Shown: in pieces, positions 7,928-17,728 of the stretch
How the letters are laid out: each line of letters opens with the position of its first letter
Numbering within the stretch: position 1 is the first letter of the stretch
NCBI GenBank assembly: GCA_023255875.1
Contig: JAGDVY010000015.1
Span: 1 to 43,225 of the forward strand
Direction: 5' to 3'
DNA from: Hydrogenobacter sp.
GTDB lineage: Bacteria; Aquificota; Aquificia; Aquificales; Aquificaceae
DNA: 43,225 nucleotides
Made by a program: the position numbers and the translations under genes
Notes under the pieces: model-generated
Seen by the model: the letters and a program-made list of their open reading frames with translations, nothing else
The model's database searches: none
What the model was told of the DNA's origin: nothing

Positions 7928-9821
7928 GTATATAACCCTTTTTTTGGTGCATCTGTGTGCTTTGGTGGGAGCGTTATCTTTATATGGCGTTGCGGAGCAG
8001 GTATTTTATGTTCTCTTCCTCTTTTTGTATGCTGTAGGTATATACGCAGACGTAAAAGAACATTACCCTATAAAAAGATGGATCCTAAACACCTTTGCGG
8101 TGATTTTATCTTTATACTTCTTGTCTTTTATAAGCTTAGATGACTTGCTAAAGCCCTTTGCCAACGCTGTGCTTTTGCTTCTTGCGGTGAAGAGTCTTGA
8201 GGAAAAAAAACCCAGAGACCTGTATCAGATACTACTTCTTAGCCTTTTTGCAGTATCCATATCTACCGTTTATAACCTGAGCATAAGTTTTGCTTTTTTG
8301 CTTCTACTTGAGATAGCTCTTGGTGTTTCCTCTTTAGTTTTCATAAATCTTTACAGAAGTGTGGGTAATAGAGTAGTTAGTAAAAACGTAATTAAGGTTT
8401 ATGCTTTAGTTTCCGTAGCCTTTTTCTTAGGGGTGAGCTTTTTAACACTGCCTTTCTTCTTTTTGCTTCCAAGGACCCAAACACCTATTTTTGACTTTTT
8501 TGGAAGGGTAGGCTCAGGGCTAAAGACAGGCATAGCGGATAGTGTGGTTTTGGGCAAGGTAGGACAGATACAACAAGATAACACGGTAGCCTTCAGAGTT
8601 TATGGTCTTCCCAAAGGTTTAAAAGATATGTACTGGAGGGTTTCTGTTTTTGATACCTATGTGGGAAATGAGTGGATAAGCACAAAAAAGCAAGAGATAC
8701 CCGTTTTATCCTACAAAGGCAAGCTTACTTATTATACGGTAATGCTTGAACCTACTTTTGAGAAGTACCTGCCAGCTCTTGATTACCCTGTGGGTGTGCA
8801 AAGCTTAGAGGGTCTTTCAGGAAGGGTATTTATGCTTTCTGGAGGAGTTCTCGGATTTTCAAAGGAGATAAATAGACCCATAAAATACACCGCCATCTCT
8901 TCGGACACACCGCCCTTTTATGAAGATCCACAAGAGTACACGGAAGTACCAAAAGGTATATCAAAGAGCATTATAGAGCTTGCTCACCAGCTCTCTAAAG
9001 GAGCAAAAGACGAGGAAGAGATGCTCAAAAATGTGGAAAAGTTCTTTTCAAAGGGTTTTAGATACTCTCTTGAACTTGGAAGGTATAGTGGAGATCCCCT
9101 TGATTACTTTCTCTTTGTTTCTAAAAAAGGAAACTGTGAGTACTATGCCAGTGCCACCGCCATACTTTTGAGAATAATGGGCATTCCTGCAAGGGTGGTA
9201 GGAGGATTTAGAGGAGGCATATGGAATGATTATGGCAACTACTATGTGATTACCAACTCCATGGCTCACGTGTGGGTTGAAGCTTACATAAAGGATCGTT
9301 GGGTAAGAGTAGATACCACACCTCCCTACACATCACCCAGTTTGAAGGAAATATCCAAACTTTCCCTCATCAGGGACGCGGTAATAAGCTTTTGGTATTC
9401 CAATGTAGTGGGTTTTTCCTCAGAAAAGCAGTTTTCTCTCTTTGCAAAACTCCAAAGAGACATAAAACTCAGCATGAAAACTGAGAATTTGAAAAAGTAT
9501 CTTTTGAGCGTACTAAAAATAGCTCTACTGATCTTCCTTTTGTATGCACTTTTTAAGTTTTATATGCTAAGCAGGAAGACTCCAGAAAACCTCTACAGAG
9601 AGATGCTCAAACTTTTAAACATGCCAAGTAATCTTCTGCCGGAGGAATTACTTAAAAAACTTAAAGGTTCAGAAGTATATCCCTATGCTGAGTACATAGT
9701 AAAACTTTACCAGAGGCACAGATTCTCACCATATAAAGTGTATGAAGACGAGATCCTCACAGGATACAAATCCATAAAAATTATGAAGAAGATCCTTAAA
9801 GATAGCGCCCGTCGCTCCTGA
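7914..9821 (+). CDS. TgpA-like membrane protein with periplasmic transglutaminase domain
   Basis: This 635-residue protein has three parts. Residues about 1-190 are a bundle of membrane helices (DUF3488-like). Residues about 200-500 are a soluble part carrying the transglutaminase-like triad: Cys408 in [20 protein letters not shown], His452 in MAHVWVEAY, and Asp467 in VRVDTTPP. One further membrane helix lies near 515-535 ([15 protein letters not shown]), followed by a short helical tail. The architecture matches TgpA-type proteins of Gram-negative bacteria, whose catalytic domain faces the periplasm and whose natural substrate is unknown. It starts 14 nt inside the HD gene. Its 3' end overlaps convergent queF by 26 nt. 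Confidence 0.9.
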   Translation: MVSLRYITLFLVHLCALVGALSLYGVAEQVFYVLFLFLYAVGIYADVKEHYPIKRWILNTFAVILSLYFLSFISLDDLLKPFANAVLLLLAVKSLEEKKPRDLYQILLLSLFAVSISTVYNLSISFAFLLLLEIALGVSSLVFINLYRSVGNRVVSKNVIKVYALVSVAFFLGVSFLTLPFFFLLPRTQTPIFDFFGRVGSGLKTGIADSVVLGKVGQIQQDNTVAFRVYGLPKGLKDMYWRVSVFDTYVGNEWISTKKQEIPVLSYKGKLTYYTVMLEPTFEKYLPALDYPVGVQSLEGLSGRVFMLSGGVLGFSKEINRPIKYTAISSDTPPFYEDPQEYTEVPKGISKSIIELAHQLSKGAKDEEEMLKNVEKFFSKGFRYSLELGRYSGDPLDYFLFVSKKGNCEYYASATAILLRIMGIPARVVGGFRGGIWNDYGNYYVITNSMAHVWVEAYIKDRWVRVDTTPPYTSPSLKEISKLSLIRDAVISFWYSNVVGFSSEKQFSLFAKLQRDIKLSMKTENLKKYLLSVLKIALLIFLLYALFKFYMLSRKTPENLYREMLKLLNMPSNLLPEELLKKLKGSEVYPYAEYIVKLYQRHRFSPYKVYEDEILTGYKSIKIMKKILKDSARRS

Positions 9822-10176
9822 CTGTTATAACCGTATGCACATTGCCCCTTGGGTTAAAATCACCTATAACCTCAAGAAAGCGTGGCTTTAGTTTCTCATA
9901 AAGCGCTGTGTATATCTCGTTAGTTGCCTGTTCGTGGGATATGTACCTATTCCTAAATTTGTTGAGCCAAAGCTTGAGGGACTTAAGTTCTATTATGTAC
10001 TTGTCTGGAATGTAGCGTATCTTTATAGTGGCATAGTCTGGGTAGCCAGACCTTGGACAAAGACAAGAAAACTCAGGAAAGGTAATTTCTATAAGATAGT
10101 CCCTTTCTGGGTTTGGGTTTTCCCAAGGCTCTAACTCCGCAGACTCTATAGCAAGCTCTCCGTACTTTTTCTCCAT
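9796..10176 (-). CDS. queF: NADPH-dependent 7-cyano-7-deazaguanine reductase (QueF)
   Basis: QueF reduces preQ0 to preQ1 in the queuosine tRNA-modification pathway. This 126-residue unimodular form has [14 protein letters not shown], with the catalytic cysteine (Cys40) and the acid-base aspartate (Asp47). It also has the QueF motif [15 protein letters not shown], with the substrate-binding glutamate, and FNPRGNV near the end. I chose ATG 10176 (MEKKYGEL); the frame stays open upstream to 10203, but that part would overlap the secF start. There is no Shine-Dalgarno sequence. Minus-strand TAAATT and TATACT boxes lie a few bases before the ATG, so the message may be leaderless. Confidence 0.93.
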   Translation of the reverse strand: MEKKYGELAIESAELEPWENPNPERDYLIEITFPEFSCLCPRSGYPDYATIKIRYIPDKYIIELKSLKLWLNKFRNRYISHEQATNEIYTALYEKLKPRFLEVIGDFNPRGNVHTVITVRSDGRYL

Positions 10177-10178
10177 AA

Positions 10179-10189
10179 AGTATAATTTA
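10179..10189. promoter_or_regulatory. Overlapping head-to-head -10 elements for queF and secF
   Basis: Only 18 bp separate the queF and secF start codons. Within them are TATAAT at 10181-10186 on the plus strand, and TATACT (10184-10179) and TAAATT (10189-10184) on the minus strand. Neither gene has a Shine-Dalgarno site. Transcription from these boxes would begin at or next to each start codon. The -35 regions would have to lie inside the opposite gene. Confidence 0.5.
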
Positions 10190-10194
10190 CACCA

Positions 10195-11061
10195 ATGAAG
10201 CAAATTGATTTTATGGGTTTGAGACTTTACGCTTACATTATCTCAGTGCTACTTATCCTTGTTAGCTTGTTCTCTTTATACTGGAAGGGTTTGAACTTGG
10301 GACTTGACTTTACAGGAGGAACCATCATAGAGGTGAAGTATCCTACAAAAATAGACATATCTAAAGTGAGAAAAGTTTTAGAAGATGAAGGTTTAAACTC
10401 TGCACAGGTTCAGGATACTGCCTCTGGAACGCTGTTGGTAAAGCTCAAAGTGGGAGAGCCAAAGGAAAAAGCTCTTAGTGCTCTTAAGAAGCTTGGAAGT
10501 GCTGAGATTGTCAGTATGCAAAGCATAGGTGGTGTGATAAGCGATGAATTAAGAAGGAAAGCCATATGGTCTTTATTGACCGCTTTAGGTGGGATCCTGC
10601 TTTACCTTGGATATAGGTTTGAGCCCGTTTGGGCTTTGAGTGGCATAGTTGCCCTTGCTCACGATGTGTTTATAGTTTTGGGTGCTTATTCTCTCACGCA
10701 AAGAGAGATAAACTTAGATGTGGTTGCTGCCTTCTTGATAGTGGCGGGGTATTCTGTATCTGATACGGTGGTGGTGTTTGACAGGATAAGGGAGAACCTC
10801 AGGATAAGAAAGGCTATGGACCTAAAGCAAGTGATAAACCTATCCATAAACCAGACACTAACAAGAACCATTATGACATCTCTGACGGTCCTTGTGGTTG
10901 CCCTTGCTCTCTTTTTGTTTGGTGGACCAGCACTTTCTAACATCATGTTTGCTTTTGTGATCGGCATAGCGGTAGGTACTTTATCCTCAATCTTTGTTGC
11001 GAGTGCCCTCATGTTAGACATAAAGAGGAAATTCTTTAAGACAGCTCTCCAGAGGGTGTAG
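10195..11061 (+). CDS. secF: Protein translocase subunit SecF
   Basis: SecF works with SecD to drive late steps of Sec-dependent export using the proton gradient. The 288-residue protein has the first membrane helix, then [19 protein letters not shown] (the conserved D-F-T-G-G-T block), a periplasmic P4-like domain, and [19 protein letters not shown] with the conserved aspartates and arginine of the transmembrane core. The C-terminal helices end at DIKRKFF. The start ATG 10195 lies 8 nt after a TATAAT box, without a Shine-Dalgarno site. SecD is usually adjacent; here no secD gene is present next to it or elsewhere in the window. Confidence 0.96.
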   Translation: MKQIDFMGLRLYAYIISVLLILVSLFSLYWKGLNLGLDFTGGTIIEVKYPTKIDISKVRKVLEDEGLNSAQVQDTASGTLLVKLKVGEPKEKALSALKKLGSAEIVSMQSIGGVISDELRRKAIWSLLTALGGILLYLGYRFEPVWALSGIVALAHDVFIVLGAYSLTQREINLDVVAAFLIVAGYSVSDTVVVFDRIRENLRIRKAMDLKQVINLSINQTLTRTIMTSLTVLVVALALFLFGGPALSNIMFAFVIGIAVGTLSSIFVASALMLDIKRKFFKTALQRV

Positions 11062-11068
11062 CTTTTGA

Positions 11069-11074
11069 TATAAT
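11069..11074 (+). promoter_or_regulatory. -10 box for the glyS-ppsA-pil operon
   Basis: A perfect TATAAT lies in the 22-nt gap after secF, 9 nt before the ATG at 11084. No convincing -35 is visible and no Shine-Dalgarno site precedes the ATG. It is the only good promoter candidate for the nine-gene run that follows. Confidence 0.45.
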
Positions 11075-11083
11075 GTCTATGAT

Positions 11084-11653
11084 ATGCTGAGATATCCCCT
11101 TATAAGGATTGTGCTATTAGGTGTAGTTTTATTCGTTGTGGTTGCTGGTTTTTTGGGATTAAAGCGGTGGAGGGACAAAAAGCTCTCAGAACTTTCTTAT
11201 CAAGAGTATGAAATAAGGCGTGCCATTCAATCGGGAGACTACAAGCGAGCAGAGGAGCTCATAAAAAAAATTCAAAGTGATGAATCTCCCTATAAACCCC
11301 TTGTGCTTTCCTACAGACTTTACTTAGAGAAGGAAGGCGTTAAAGTAGATGAAGTCCAAACCCTTCAAGACCTGATAAGTTCTCTCAAAGATGAGGACAT
11401 TCTGCCTCTGTATAAAGAGAGACTGGCTTACGCTTACTACCTTGTGGGAAACAACCAAAAGGCTCTTGAGCTCTTAAATGAAATTAGTAAGGACAGTTTC
11501 AATTATTACTCCGCACAGATCCTCAAAGGTATGGTATTAGAAAAGATGGGAAAAAAGGATCAGGCTAAAGAGATCTATGTGCAGGTAGAAAAATCAGCCA
11601 AAGGCACTTACTTTGGAAATCTTGCGGGAGCTCTTTTGATGGAGGAAAGATAG
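11084..11653 (+). CDS. Membrane-anchored TPR protein
   Basis: This 189-residue protein has one N-terminal membrane helix (VVLFVVVAGFLGLKRW, about residues 12-28), then a helical domain with TPR-like pairs. Examples are YEIRRAIQSGDYKRAEELIKK, LAYAYYLVGNNQKALELLNE and LKGMVLEKMGKKDQAKEIY. It probably faces the periplasm and binds another protein, in the manner of YfgM-type proteins. No specific partner can be named. It is the first gene of the long operon leading into glyS, ppsA and the pil genes, and its stop TAG abuts the glyS ATG. Confidence 0.75.
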   Translation: MLRYPLIRIVLLGVVLFVVVAGFLGLKRWRDKKLSELSYQEYEIRRAIQSGDYKRAEELIKKIQSDESPYKPLVLSYRLYLEKEGVKVDEVQTLQDLISSLKDEDILPLYKERLAYAYYLVGNNQKALELLNEISKDSFNYYSAQILKGMVLEKMGKKDQAKEIYVQVEKSAKGTYFGNLAGALLMEER

Positions 11654-13639
11654 ATGGATCTTCTTATAGAGATAGGCACGGAAGAGCTACCTGCTAAGGT
11701 GATAAATCCCCTTTCAGAATATCTCAAAGAGGCGATAGGAGATGTTTTGGGAAGAAAGGACGCAAAAACTTACGCAACTCCCAGAAGGATAGCTCTCTAT
11801 TACAAAGAGTTTGAAAACATTAGCACAACGCACGAAGAGCTAATTATTGGACCACCACTGAGCATAGCCTACGACCAAGAGGGAAGACCTACAAAGGCTC
11901 TTTTAGGCTTTCTCCAGAGAGTTCAAGCTTCTCAAGAGGATGTGATAACCATTCAAAAGGGAACAGCTCAGTATGTGGCGGTAAGGAAAGTCCACGAGAG
12001 TAAAAAGCCCCTTGATCTTCTTGTAGAAAAGTTTGAAGGTATCCTCCTTTCCGCACCACTACCAAAGAGTATGCGATGGGACAAAACCCATGTGAGGTTT
12101 TCAAGACCAGTAAGGTGGATATGTGCCCTTTATGGTGATCAGGTAGTTCCTCTTAGTTTTGGTAGTGTTCAGGCAGGAAGGAAAACAAAGGGACACAGGT
12201 TTCTATCCCAGGGGTGGATAGAGCTAAGGTCCGCTTCTGAATATGAAGAGAGACTCAAAGAGCATTATGTAATACCTGACTTTAAAGAGAGATGGGGTAT
12301 GATCTTGAACTTTTTGAAAGAAGAGAGCTACGCTTTGGGTGGCTCTGCTGAGTATCCAGAGGGACTTGACCAAGAGGTGGCAAACCTTGTGGAGTTTCCC
12401 TTTGCGGTAGTGGGTACTTTTGACGAAAAGTACCTTCAACTTCCCCAAAAGGTTATAGTCACAGTGCTTGCCCATCACCAGAGGTTTTTTTGTGTGAAAA
12501 AACAGGACAAGCTCCTTCCCAACTTTATAGCCATAAGCGGAAATCTCCCAAAGAATAACCTTATAGTCAAAGGCTACGAAAAGGTGGTAAAGGCAAGGTT
12601 AGAGGATGCCCTCTTTTTCTACAAAGAAGACCAAAAGGTAAGACTTGAGGACCTTGTGGAAAAACTCTCCCAAGTGGTTTTCCATCCAAAAGCGGGTAGT
12701 ATGTTAGAAAAGACCCAAAGACTTACAACTCTTTCAGAAGAAATAGGAAAGGCTTTAAGCTTAGATGAAAACACCCTTAAAAAGCTAAAAAGAGCCAGCT
12801 ACCTTTCAAAGGCGGACCTACTTACCCACATGGTGAGGGAGTTTGATGAGCTTCAGGGATATATGGGATACGTGTATGCCCTTCTTCAGGGTGAAGACCA
12901 AGAGACCGCTCTTGCCATATACGAGCATTACCTTCCCAAATCTCCCTCTGACCCTCTGCCATCAGGGACAGTAGGCAGGGTGCTCTCCCTTGCGGATAAA
13001 ATAGATAACCTTGTGATGTTAATAAGGGTAGGCGAAGTCCCTTCGGGTAGTTCTGACCCTTACGGTCTTAGAAGATACGCTTATGCGGTGTTTTCTATAA
13101 TTGAAGATACCCAGTGGGACCTAAATCTGAGAGAGCTGATAGAAAAGACCTATGGTGGTGTAGATAATACATTGGAGGAATTTTTGAAAAACAGGCTTGA
13201 GACTTACCTTGAACCTTACGGGTATGATGTGGCAAGAGCTGTGCTTGAGGTGCATGACCCTTTAAAACCACTCAAAATTATAAATACTGCCAAAAGGATT
13301 GCCAATTTGAAAGAAGAGCAAAAATTTAAAGATGTAGTAAGTGCATACAGGAGGGTAGTGAAGATCCTTCCTAAGGACTGGGGGGACAGCTTGGTAGATG
13401 AAAGGGCTTTCAGAGAGGAGGAGGAAAAAAATCTTTGGGAAAAGCTAAAGGAACTAAAGGTGGAAGATGTTCTTGATCTTCAACCTCTGAAAGAGTACAT
13501 AGATAACTTTTTTGACAAGGTGCTTGTTATGGACAAAGATGAACAAATAAGAAGAAACAGATTAGCTTTGCTTTTAAATGTAAAACAGATTTTTAATAAA
13601 TTTGCAAACTTTGAGAAATTGGTGTACGAGGAGGTATAA
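11654..13639 (+). CDS. glyS: Glycyl-tRNA synthetase beta subunit
   Basis: This 661-residue protein is the beta chain of the bacterial alpha2beta2 glycyl-tRNA synthetase, which recognises and supports charging of tRNA-Gly. Family blocks include LLIEIGTEELPAK at the N-terminus, YATPRRIALY, LPKSMRWD, and KADLLTHMVREFDELQGYMG, where HD-like residues are expected. The C-terminal anticodon-binding region includes DEQIRRNRLALL. GGAGG lies 9 nt before the ATG. The alpha subunit gene glyQ is not adjacent. The gene is followed 2 nt later by ppsA. Confidence 0.96.
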   Translation: MDLLIEIGTEELPAKVINPLSEYLKEAIGDVLGRKDAKTYATPRRIALYYKEFENISTTHEELIIGPPLSIAYDQEGRPTKALLGFLQRVQASQEDVITIQKGTAQYVAVRKVHESKKPLDLLVEKFEGILLSAPLPKSMRWDKTHVRFSRPVRWICALYGDQVVPLSFGSVQAGRKTKGHRFLSQGWIELRSASEYEERLKEHYVIPDFKERWGMILNFLKEESYALGGSAEYPEGLDQEVANLVEFPFAVVGTFDEKYLQLPQKVIVTVLAHHQRFFCVKKQDKLLPNFIAISGNLPKNNLIVKGYEKVVKARLEDALFFYKEDQKVRLEDLVEKLSQVVFHPKAGSMLEKTQRLTTLSEEIGKALSLDENTLKKLKRASYLSKADLLTHMVREFDELQGYMGYVYALLQGEDQETALAIYEHYLPKSPSDPLPSGTVGRVLSLADKIDNLVMLIRVGEVPSGSSDPYGLRRYAYAVFSIIEDTQWDLNLRELIEKTYGGVDNTLEEFLKNRLETYLEPYGYDVARAVLEVHDPLKPLKIINTAKRIANLKEEQKFKDVVSAYRRVVKILPKDWGDSLVDERAFREEEEKNLWEKLKELKVEDVLDLQPLKEYIDNFFDKVLVMDKDEQIRRNRLALLLNVKQIFNKFANFEKLVYEEV

Positions 13640-13641
13640 AG

Positions 13642-16203
13642 ATGGCTGAACGCTATTTAGTTTGGCTTGACGAAGTGGGGATAGAAGACTTGCCCTTAGT
13701 GGGTGGCAAAAACGCATCTTTGGGTGAGATGATAAGGAACTTGTCCTCTCTGGGGATAAACATACCCTACGGCTTTGTGGTGACATCAGAAGCTTATTAC
13801 GAGTTTTTGCGCTATAACAAACTAGAAGAGGAGATAAAGAAGATTTTAAAGGGGCTTGACACCAAAAACATAGAGGACTTGGCTAAAAGAGGGCATCAGG
13901 TCAGAGAGCTCATAAGAGGTGGAGAGTTTCCTTCACATATAGAGGAACTTATAAAAGAATACTACGCTAAGCTCTCAGAGAAATACGGCTCTTTTGCGGT
14001 AGATGTGGCGGTGCGCTCTTCCGCAACCGCAGAAGACCTACCTCACGCTTCCTTTGCTGGTCAGCAAGAGACTTACCTGAATGTAGTAGGTGCAGAAAAT
14101 GTACTGACTGCTATAAAGAACGGCTTTGCCTCTCTCTTTACAGACAGAGCCATATCTTACAGAGAGTCCTTTGGTTTTGATCACTTCAAAGTAGGCGTGG
14201 CTATGGGTGTGCAAAAGATGGTAAGGTCAGACATGGGAGCCTCAGGTGTTATGTTCACCCTTGACACTGAGTCTGGTTTTAAAAATGTAGTGGTAATAAA
14301 CGCCGCCTACGGACTTGGTGAGCTTATAGTTCAAGGAGCTATAACACCTGACGAATACATGGTTTTTAAACCCACCCTTCAAGCAGGTTACTCCGCAATA
14401 ATAGAAAAGAAGCTTGGTCGCAAAGACAGAAAAATGGTCTACGGTGTGGGTGGGGAGAGAACAAAAATAGTCAACGTACCCATATCAGAACAAAAGCAGT
14501 TTGCCTTAACAGATGACGAGATCCTAAAGCTCGCCAGGTGGGGAATAATTATAGAGGAACACTACTCCAAGAAAAACGGAAGATGGACACCTATGGACAT
14601 AGAGTGGGCAAAAGATGGCATCCTAAACGAGCTTTTCATAGTTCAGGCAAGACCAGAAACAGTGCATTCAAGAAAGGAAGAGAGAGTGCTCAAAGTTTAT
14701 AAATTTGTAGAGCCCATAGAGGAAAGGGAGAAGAAAAGACTGGTTTACGGCATAGCGGTAGGTGATAAAATAGCGGTAGGTAAGGTAAGAGTAATATACG
14801 ACCTTAAGGATGCGGGCAAGTTCCAAGAAGGTGAGGTGTTAGTTACAGACATCACAGACCCAGATTGGGAACCCATAATGAAAAAAGCATCCGCCATAAT
14901 AACCAACAGAGGAGGCAGAACCGCTCACGCAGCTATAGTAGCCAGAGAGCTTGGCATACCTGCAGTGGTAGGTACTCACAAAGCTACCGAGATACTAAAA
15001 ACAGGCATGGAAGTTACCGTATCTTGCGCAGAAGGTGAGATAGGATATGTGTATGAAGGTCACATACCCTTTGAGGTGGAGGAAATAAACCTTGAAAACC
15101 TTCCAAGAACCAAGACAAAGATAATGATGAACGTAGGAAACCCAGAATCCGCCTTTAAGTATTCCTTTATACCCAACGATGGTGTGGGACTTGCCAGAGA
15201 AGAGTTCATAATAGCCAACTACATAAAGATACATCCCTTGGCTCTTATACATTTCCAAGAACTAAAGGAACTGTATTTAGAGCTTGAGAGGAAAGGACTA
15301 ATTGATGAAAAGGGCTACTGCCTTATGTCCGTTATTCAAAATCACGCCAAAGGAGAGCTTGCAGAAAAGCTGGTCAAAGGCAGAGACAAAAAAGCTATAC
15401 CACTAAGGAGGATCATAGAAGATATAGAAAACCTCACCTTTGGATACGAAGACAAAGCTCAGTACTTCGTGAAAAAGCTCTCTTATGGAATTGCTAAAAT
15501 ATCTGCAGCCTTTTATCCCAATCCTGTGATAGTGAGATTTTCTGATTTTAAGTCTAACGAGTACAGAGGGCTCATTGGTGGAGAGCTTTTTGAACCAGAA
15601 GAAGAAAACCCCATGCTCGGATGGAGGGGTGCATCAAGGTACTATTCAGACACTTACAAACACGCCTTTGGGCTTGAGTGCCAAGCCATCCTAAGAGTGC
15701 GCAACAAAATGGGACTTACCAACACTAAAGTTATGGTGCCTTTCTGCAGAACACCCGAAGAAGGAAAGAAAGTGCTTCAGGTCATGGAAGAGTTCAATCT
15801 CAGAAAAGGTGATAACGGCTTAGAGGTTTATGTGATGGCAGAGCTTCCCAGCAACGTGCTCCTTGCAGATAAGTTTGCGGAGATCTTTGATGGTTTTTCC
15901 ATAGGCTCTAACGACCTTACACAGCTTACTTTGGGTTTAGATAGAGATTCCGCTTTAGTGGCACATCTGTATGATGAGCGCAACGAAGCGGTAAAGAGAC
16001 TCATATCACAGCTTATCAAGGTAGCAAAGGAGAAAGGGAAAAAGGTGGGCATATGCGGACAAGGACCATCTGACTTTCCTGACTTTGCAGTTTTCTTAGT
16101 GGAAGAAGGTATAGACAGCATATCCTTAAACCCAGACTCTGTTCTAAAGACCATACTTGTGGTAAGTAAAGCGGAAGAAAAGCTCGGGGAGGCGGTAAGA
16201 TGA
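13642..16203 (+). CDS. ppsA: Phosphoenolpyruvate synthase
   Basis: PEP synthase converts pyruvate and ATP to phosphoenolpyruvate, AMP and phosphate, a key step for making sugars from pyruvate in autotrophs. The 853-residue length is usual or slightly long. Domains in order are the ATP-grasp-like nucleotide-binding domain (LVGGKNASLGEMIRNL near the start, AVRSSATAEDLPHASFAGQQ), the swivelling phosphohistidine domain (GGRTAHAAIVARELGIPAVVG, with the catalytic His), and the PEP/pyruvate barrel (GSNDLTQLTLGLDRDS, then KVGICGQGPSDFPDF). An AGGAGG site precedes ATG 13642. The stop overlaps pilM by 4 nt, so a central carbon gene is directly coupled to pilus genes. Confidence 0.97.
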   Translation: MAERYLVWLDEVGIEDLPLVGGKNASLGEMIRNLSSLGINIPYGFVVTSEAYYEFLRYNKLEEEIKKILKGLDTKNIEDLAKRGHQVRELIRGGEFPSHIEELIKEYYAKLSEKYGSFAVDVAVRSSATAEDLPHASFAGQQETYLNVVGAENVLTAIKNGFASLFTDRAISYRESFGFDHFKVGVAMGVQKMVRSDMGASGVMFTLDTESGFKNVVVINAAYGLGELIVQGAITPDEYMVFKPTLQAGYSAIIEKKLGRKDRKMVYGVGGERTKIVNVPISEQKQFALTDDEILKLARWGIIIEEHYSKKNGRWTPMDIEWAKDGILNELFIVQARPETVHSRKEERVLKVYKFVEPIEEREKKRLVYGIAVGDKIAVGKVRVIYDLKDAGKFQEGEVLVTDITDPDWEPIMKKASAIITNRGGRTAHAAIVARELGIPAVVGTHKATEILKTGMEVTVSCAEGEIGYVYEGHIPFEVEEINLENLPRTKTKIMMNVGNPESAFKYSFIPNDGVGLAREEFIIANYIKIHPLALIHFQELKELYLELERKGLIDEKGYCLMSVIQNHAKGELAEKLVKGRDKKAIPLRRIIEDIENLTFGYEDKAQYFVKKLSYGIAKISAAFYPNPVIVRFSDFKSNEYRGLIGGELFEPEEENPMLGWRGASRYYSDTYKHAFGLECQAILRVRNKMGLTNTKVMVPFCRTPEEGKKVLQVMEEFNLRKGDNGLEVYVMAELPSNVLLADKFAEIFDGFSIGSNDLTQLTLGLDRDSALVAHLYDERNEAVKRLISQLIKVAKEKGKKVGICGQGPSDFPDFAVFLVEEGIDSISLNPDSVLKTILVVSKAEEKLGEAVR

Positions 16204-17075
16204 AACTAACATTACCAAAGCTAAAACTGCCTGCTTTCAGAAAAACCAAGGTTTCTCTATCTGTGCAAATAACAGATAGAGTGCTAAGAATATTAGACTT
16301 AAATGAGGAAAAAAAGCCAATTTTTGATGTAGAGGTTCGCTGGGAAGGCAAAAGCGAGAGCGAAAAACTAAGCATATTAAAAACTTATGTGGAAAAATAC
16401 AACCTAAAGGACAGAGATGTAATATCCTGCCTACCTGTTAATGATGGCCTTTTGAAGTTTTACAAATATCCTGCTACTATGAGCCAAAAGGATCTTAAAG
16501 ATGCCATAGATTATGCTATTAGAAGAGAACTTTCTATGATAAAAGAGAGTACCTTGTATGACTACTTTGTGCTTCAAAGGGATAAAGGCGAAAAAAATAT
16601 CATTGTGGTTTCAGTGTTTGCAAGAGAGGAAGCGGTAAACAATTTGAAAAAGTTTATAGAATCTGCAGGCATGGAGCTAAAGATACTAGATTACGAAGTT
16701 ACAACCATAATAAATTATGGACTTTATAACAAAATAGCTACTCCTTTCTCCGTGCTTTACATAGACTATGGTTATGTTTTGCTAGTAACCTATTCGCCTT
16801 TAAACGTGGCTTACTTTGTAACTCATTGGGACTATACAGAATATCTAAAGACAGGAGACGAACAGTCACTAGAAAGTTTCTTTGCAGAGATAAGAAATGT
16901 CTTAATAATAAATGAACTCACTAATATATATATAGCAGGACCCATCCTCTCCGAGGAAGAACTTCTTACACGCGTGCTTGAAAACCTCCCCATACTTGGC
17001 CTTCTTGACATAGAAGGTTTAAAACCTAACTTTTTTATTCCGTACACACTTAGCCTAAGAGGTATGGAGGGATGA
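16200..17075 (+). CDS. pilM: PilM-like type IV pilus assembly protein with eroded ATP motifs
   Basis: PilM is an actin-like cytoplasmic protein that binds the N-terminus of PilN in the pilus alignment complex. The 291-residue product has the family's central region: DVISCLPVNDGLLKFYKYP, MSQKDLKDAIDYAIRREL, VVSVFAREEAVNNLKKFIES and LKILDYEVTTIINY. The usual N-terminal phosphate motif, of the GIDIGSxSVK type, is replaced by VSLSVQITDRVLRILDL. The second site keeps only IDYG. ATP binding is therefore doubtful. It starts inside the ppsA stop after GGGGAGG and overlaps pilN by 4 nt. Confidence 0.82.
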   Translation: MKLTLPKLKLPAFRKTKVSLSVQITDRVLRILDLNEEKKPIFDVEVRWEGKSESEKLSILKTYVEKYNLKDRDVISCLPVNDGLLKFYKYPATMSQKDLKDAIDYAIRRELSMIKESTLYDYFVLQRDKGEKNIIVVSVFAREEAVNNLKKFIESAGMELKILDYEVTTIINYGLYNKIATPFSVLYIDYGYVLLVTYSPLNVAYFVTHWDYTEYLKTGDEQSLESFFAEIRNVLIINELTNIYIAGPILSEEELLTRVLENLPILGLLDIEGLKPNFFIPYTLSLRGMEG

Positions 17076-17728
17076 TAAAGATAAACCTTGTGAAAAAGAA
17101 GGAGGAAAAAGAGTTAAAGCTTACAGCAGGACGAGTACCACGGATAGCTCTTCCCACCCAAAAAGAGAATGCTATTTACTATCTGTCCATCATCTTATGG
17201 CTTGGCTTTGTGCTAACACTACTTTATTATCTTAAGCTTCGCTCAAACACGGAAAACCTCAAAAAACGAATAGATGAACTCAATGTGCAAAAGACGCAAT
17301 TGCAAGTGAAAGCCAAAAAATTTGCAGAAGAGAAGAAACTCATCGAAGATAACATAAAGAACCTTGAAAACAGAATAAAGGATGTAGAAAAAAGTAAGGA
17401 CATAATCGTAGGGCTTAAATCTTACTATACACCCTTCAACAGCACCCTTTTCTTCCATGTTAGATCAGTGCCATCAGTTTCTTGGATATCCTCATACAAA
17501 GAGAGCTTGGATATTAACGCCTTGCTCATAAAAGCGGAACTGGAGCTTCAATCCCTTGATTACTATGGAATAAGCAATTACACCCAAAGGCTCGCATCAC
17601 TGTCAAAAGCGGTAGAAGTTTCAAGTATTGAGAGAAAAGTGAACCAGTACGGATTTGAATACTATAGCGCAAGGCTTTCCACGGCAAAAACATTACAAGG
17701 AGGGCAAGGGAATGCAGAAAATCAATGA
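17072..17728 (+). CDS. pilN: PilN-like type IV pilus inner-membrane protein
   Basis: This 218-residue bitopic protein begins with MIKINLVKKKEEKELKL, a version of the INLLP-type cytoplasmic tail that docks onto PilM. A membrane helix follows at about 35-50 (LSIILWLGFVLTLLYYLKL), then a coiled coil (about 55-110, rich in K, E and N), then a small periplasmic domain. The order after pilM and before pilO is the canonical one. PilN and PilO form heterodimers that link the cytoplasmic motor platform to the outer-membrane secretin. The 3' end overlaps pilO by 17 nt. Confidence 0.85.
   Translation: MIKINLVKKKEEKELKLTAGRVPRIALPTQKENAIYYLSIILWLGFVLTLLYYLKLRSNTENLKKRIDELNVQKTQLQVKAKKFAEEKKLIEDNIKNLENRIKDVEKSKDIIVGLKSYYTPFNSTLFFHVRSVPSVSWISSYKESLDINALLIKAELELQSLDYYGISNYTQRLASLSKAVEVSSIERKVNQYGFEYYSARLSTAKTLQGGQGNAENQ

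Noticed and set aside
17655-17711. Longer start for PilO
   Set aside because: It lies inside pilN in another frame; ATG 17712 has AGGAGGG.
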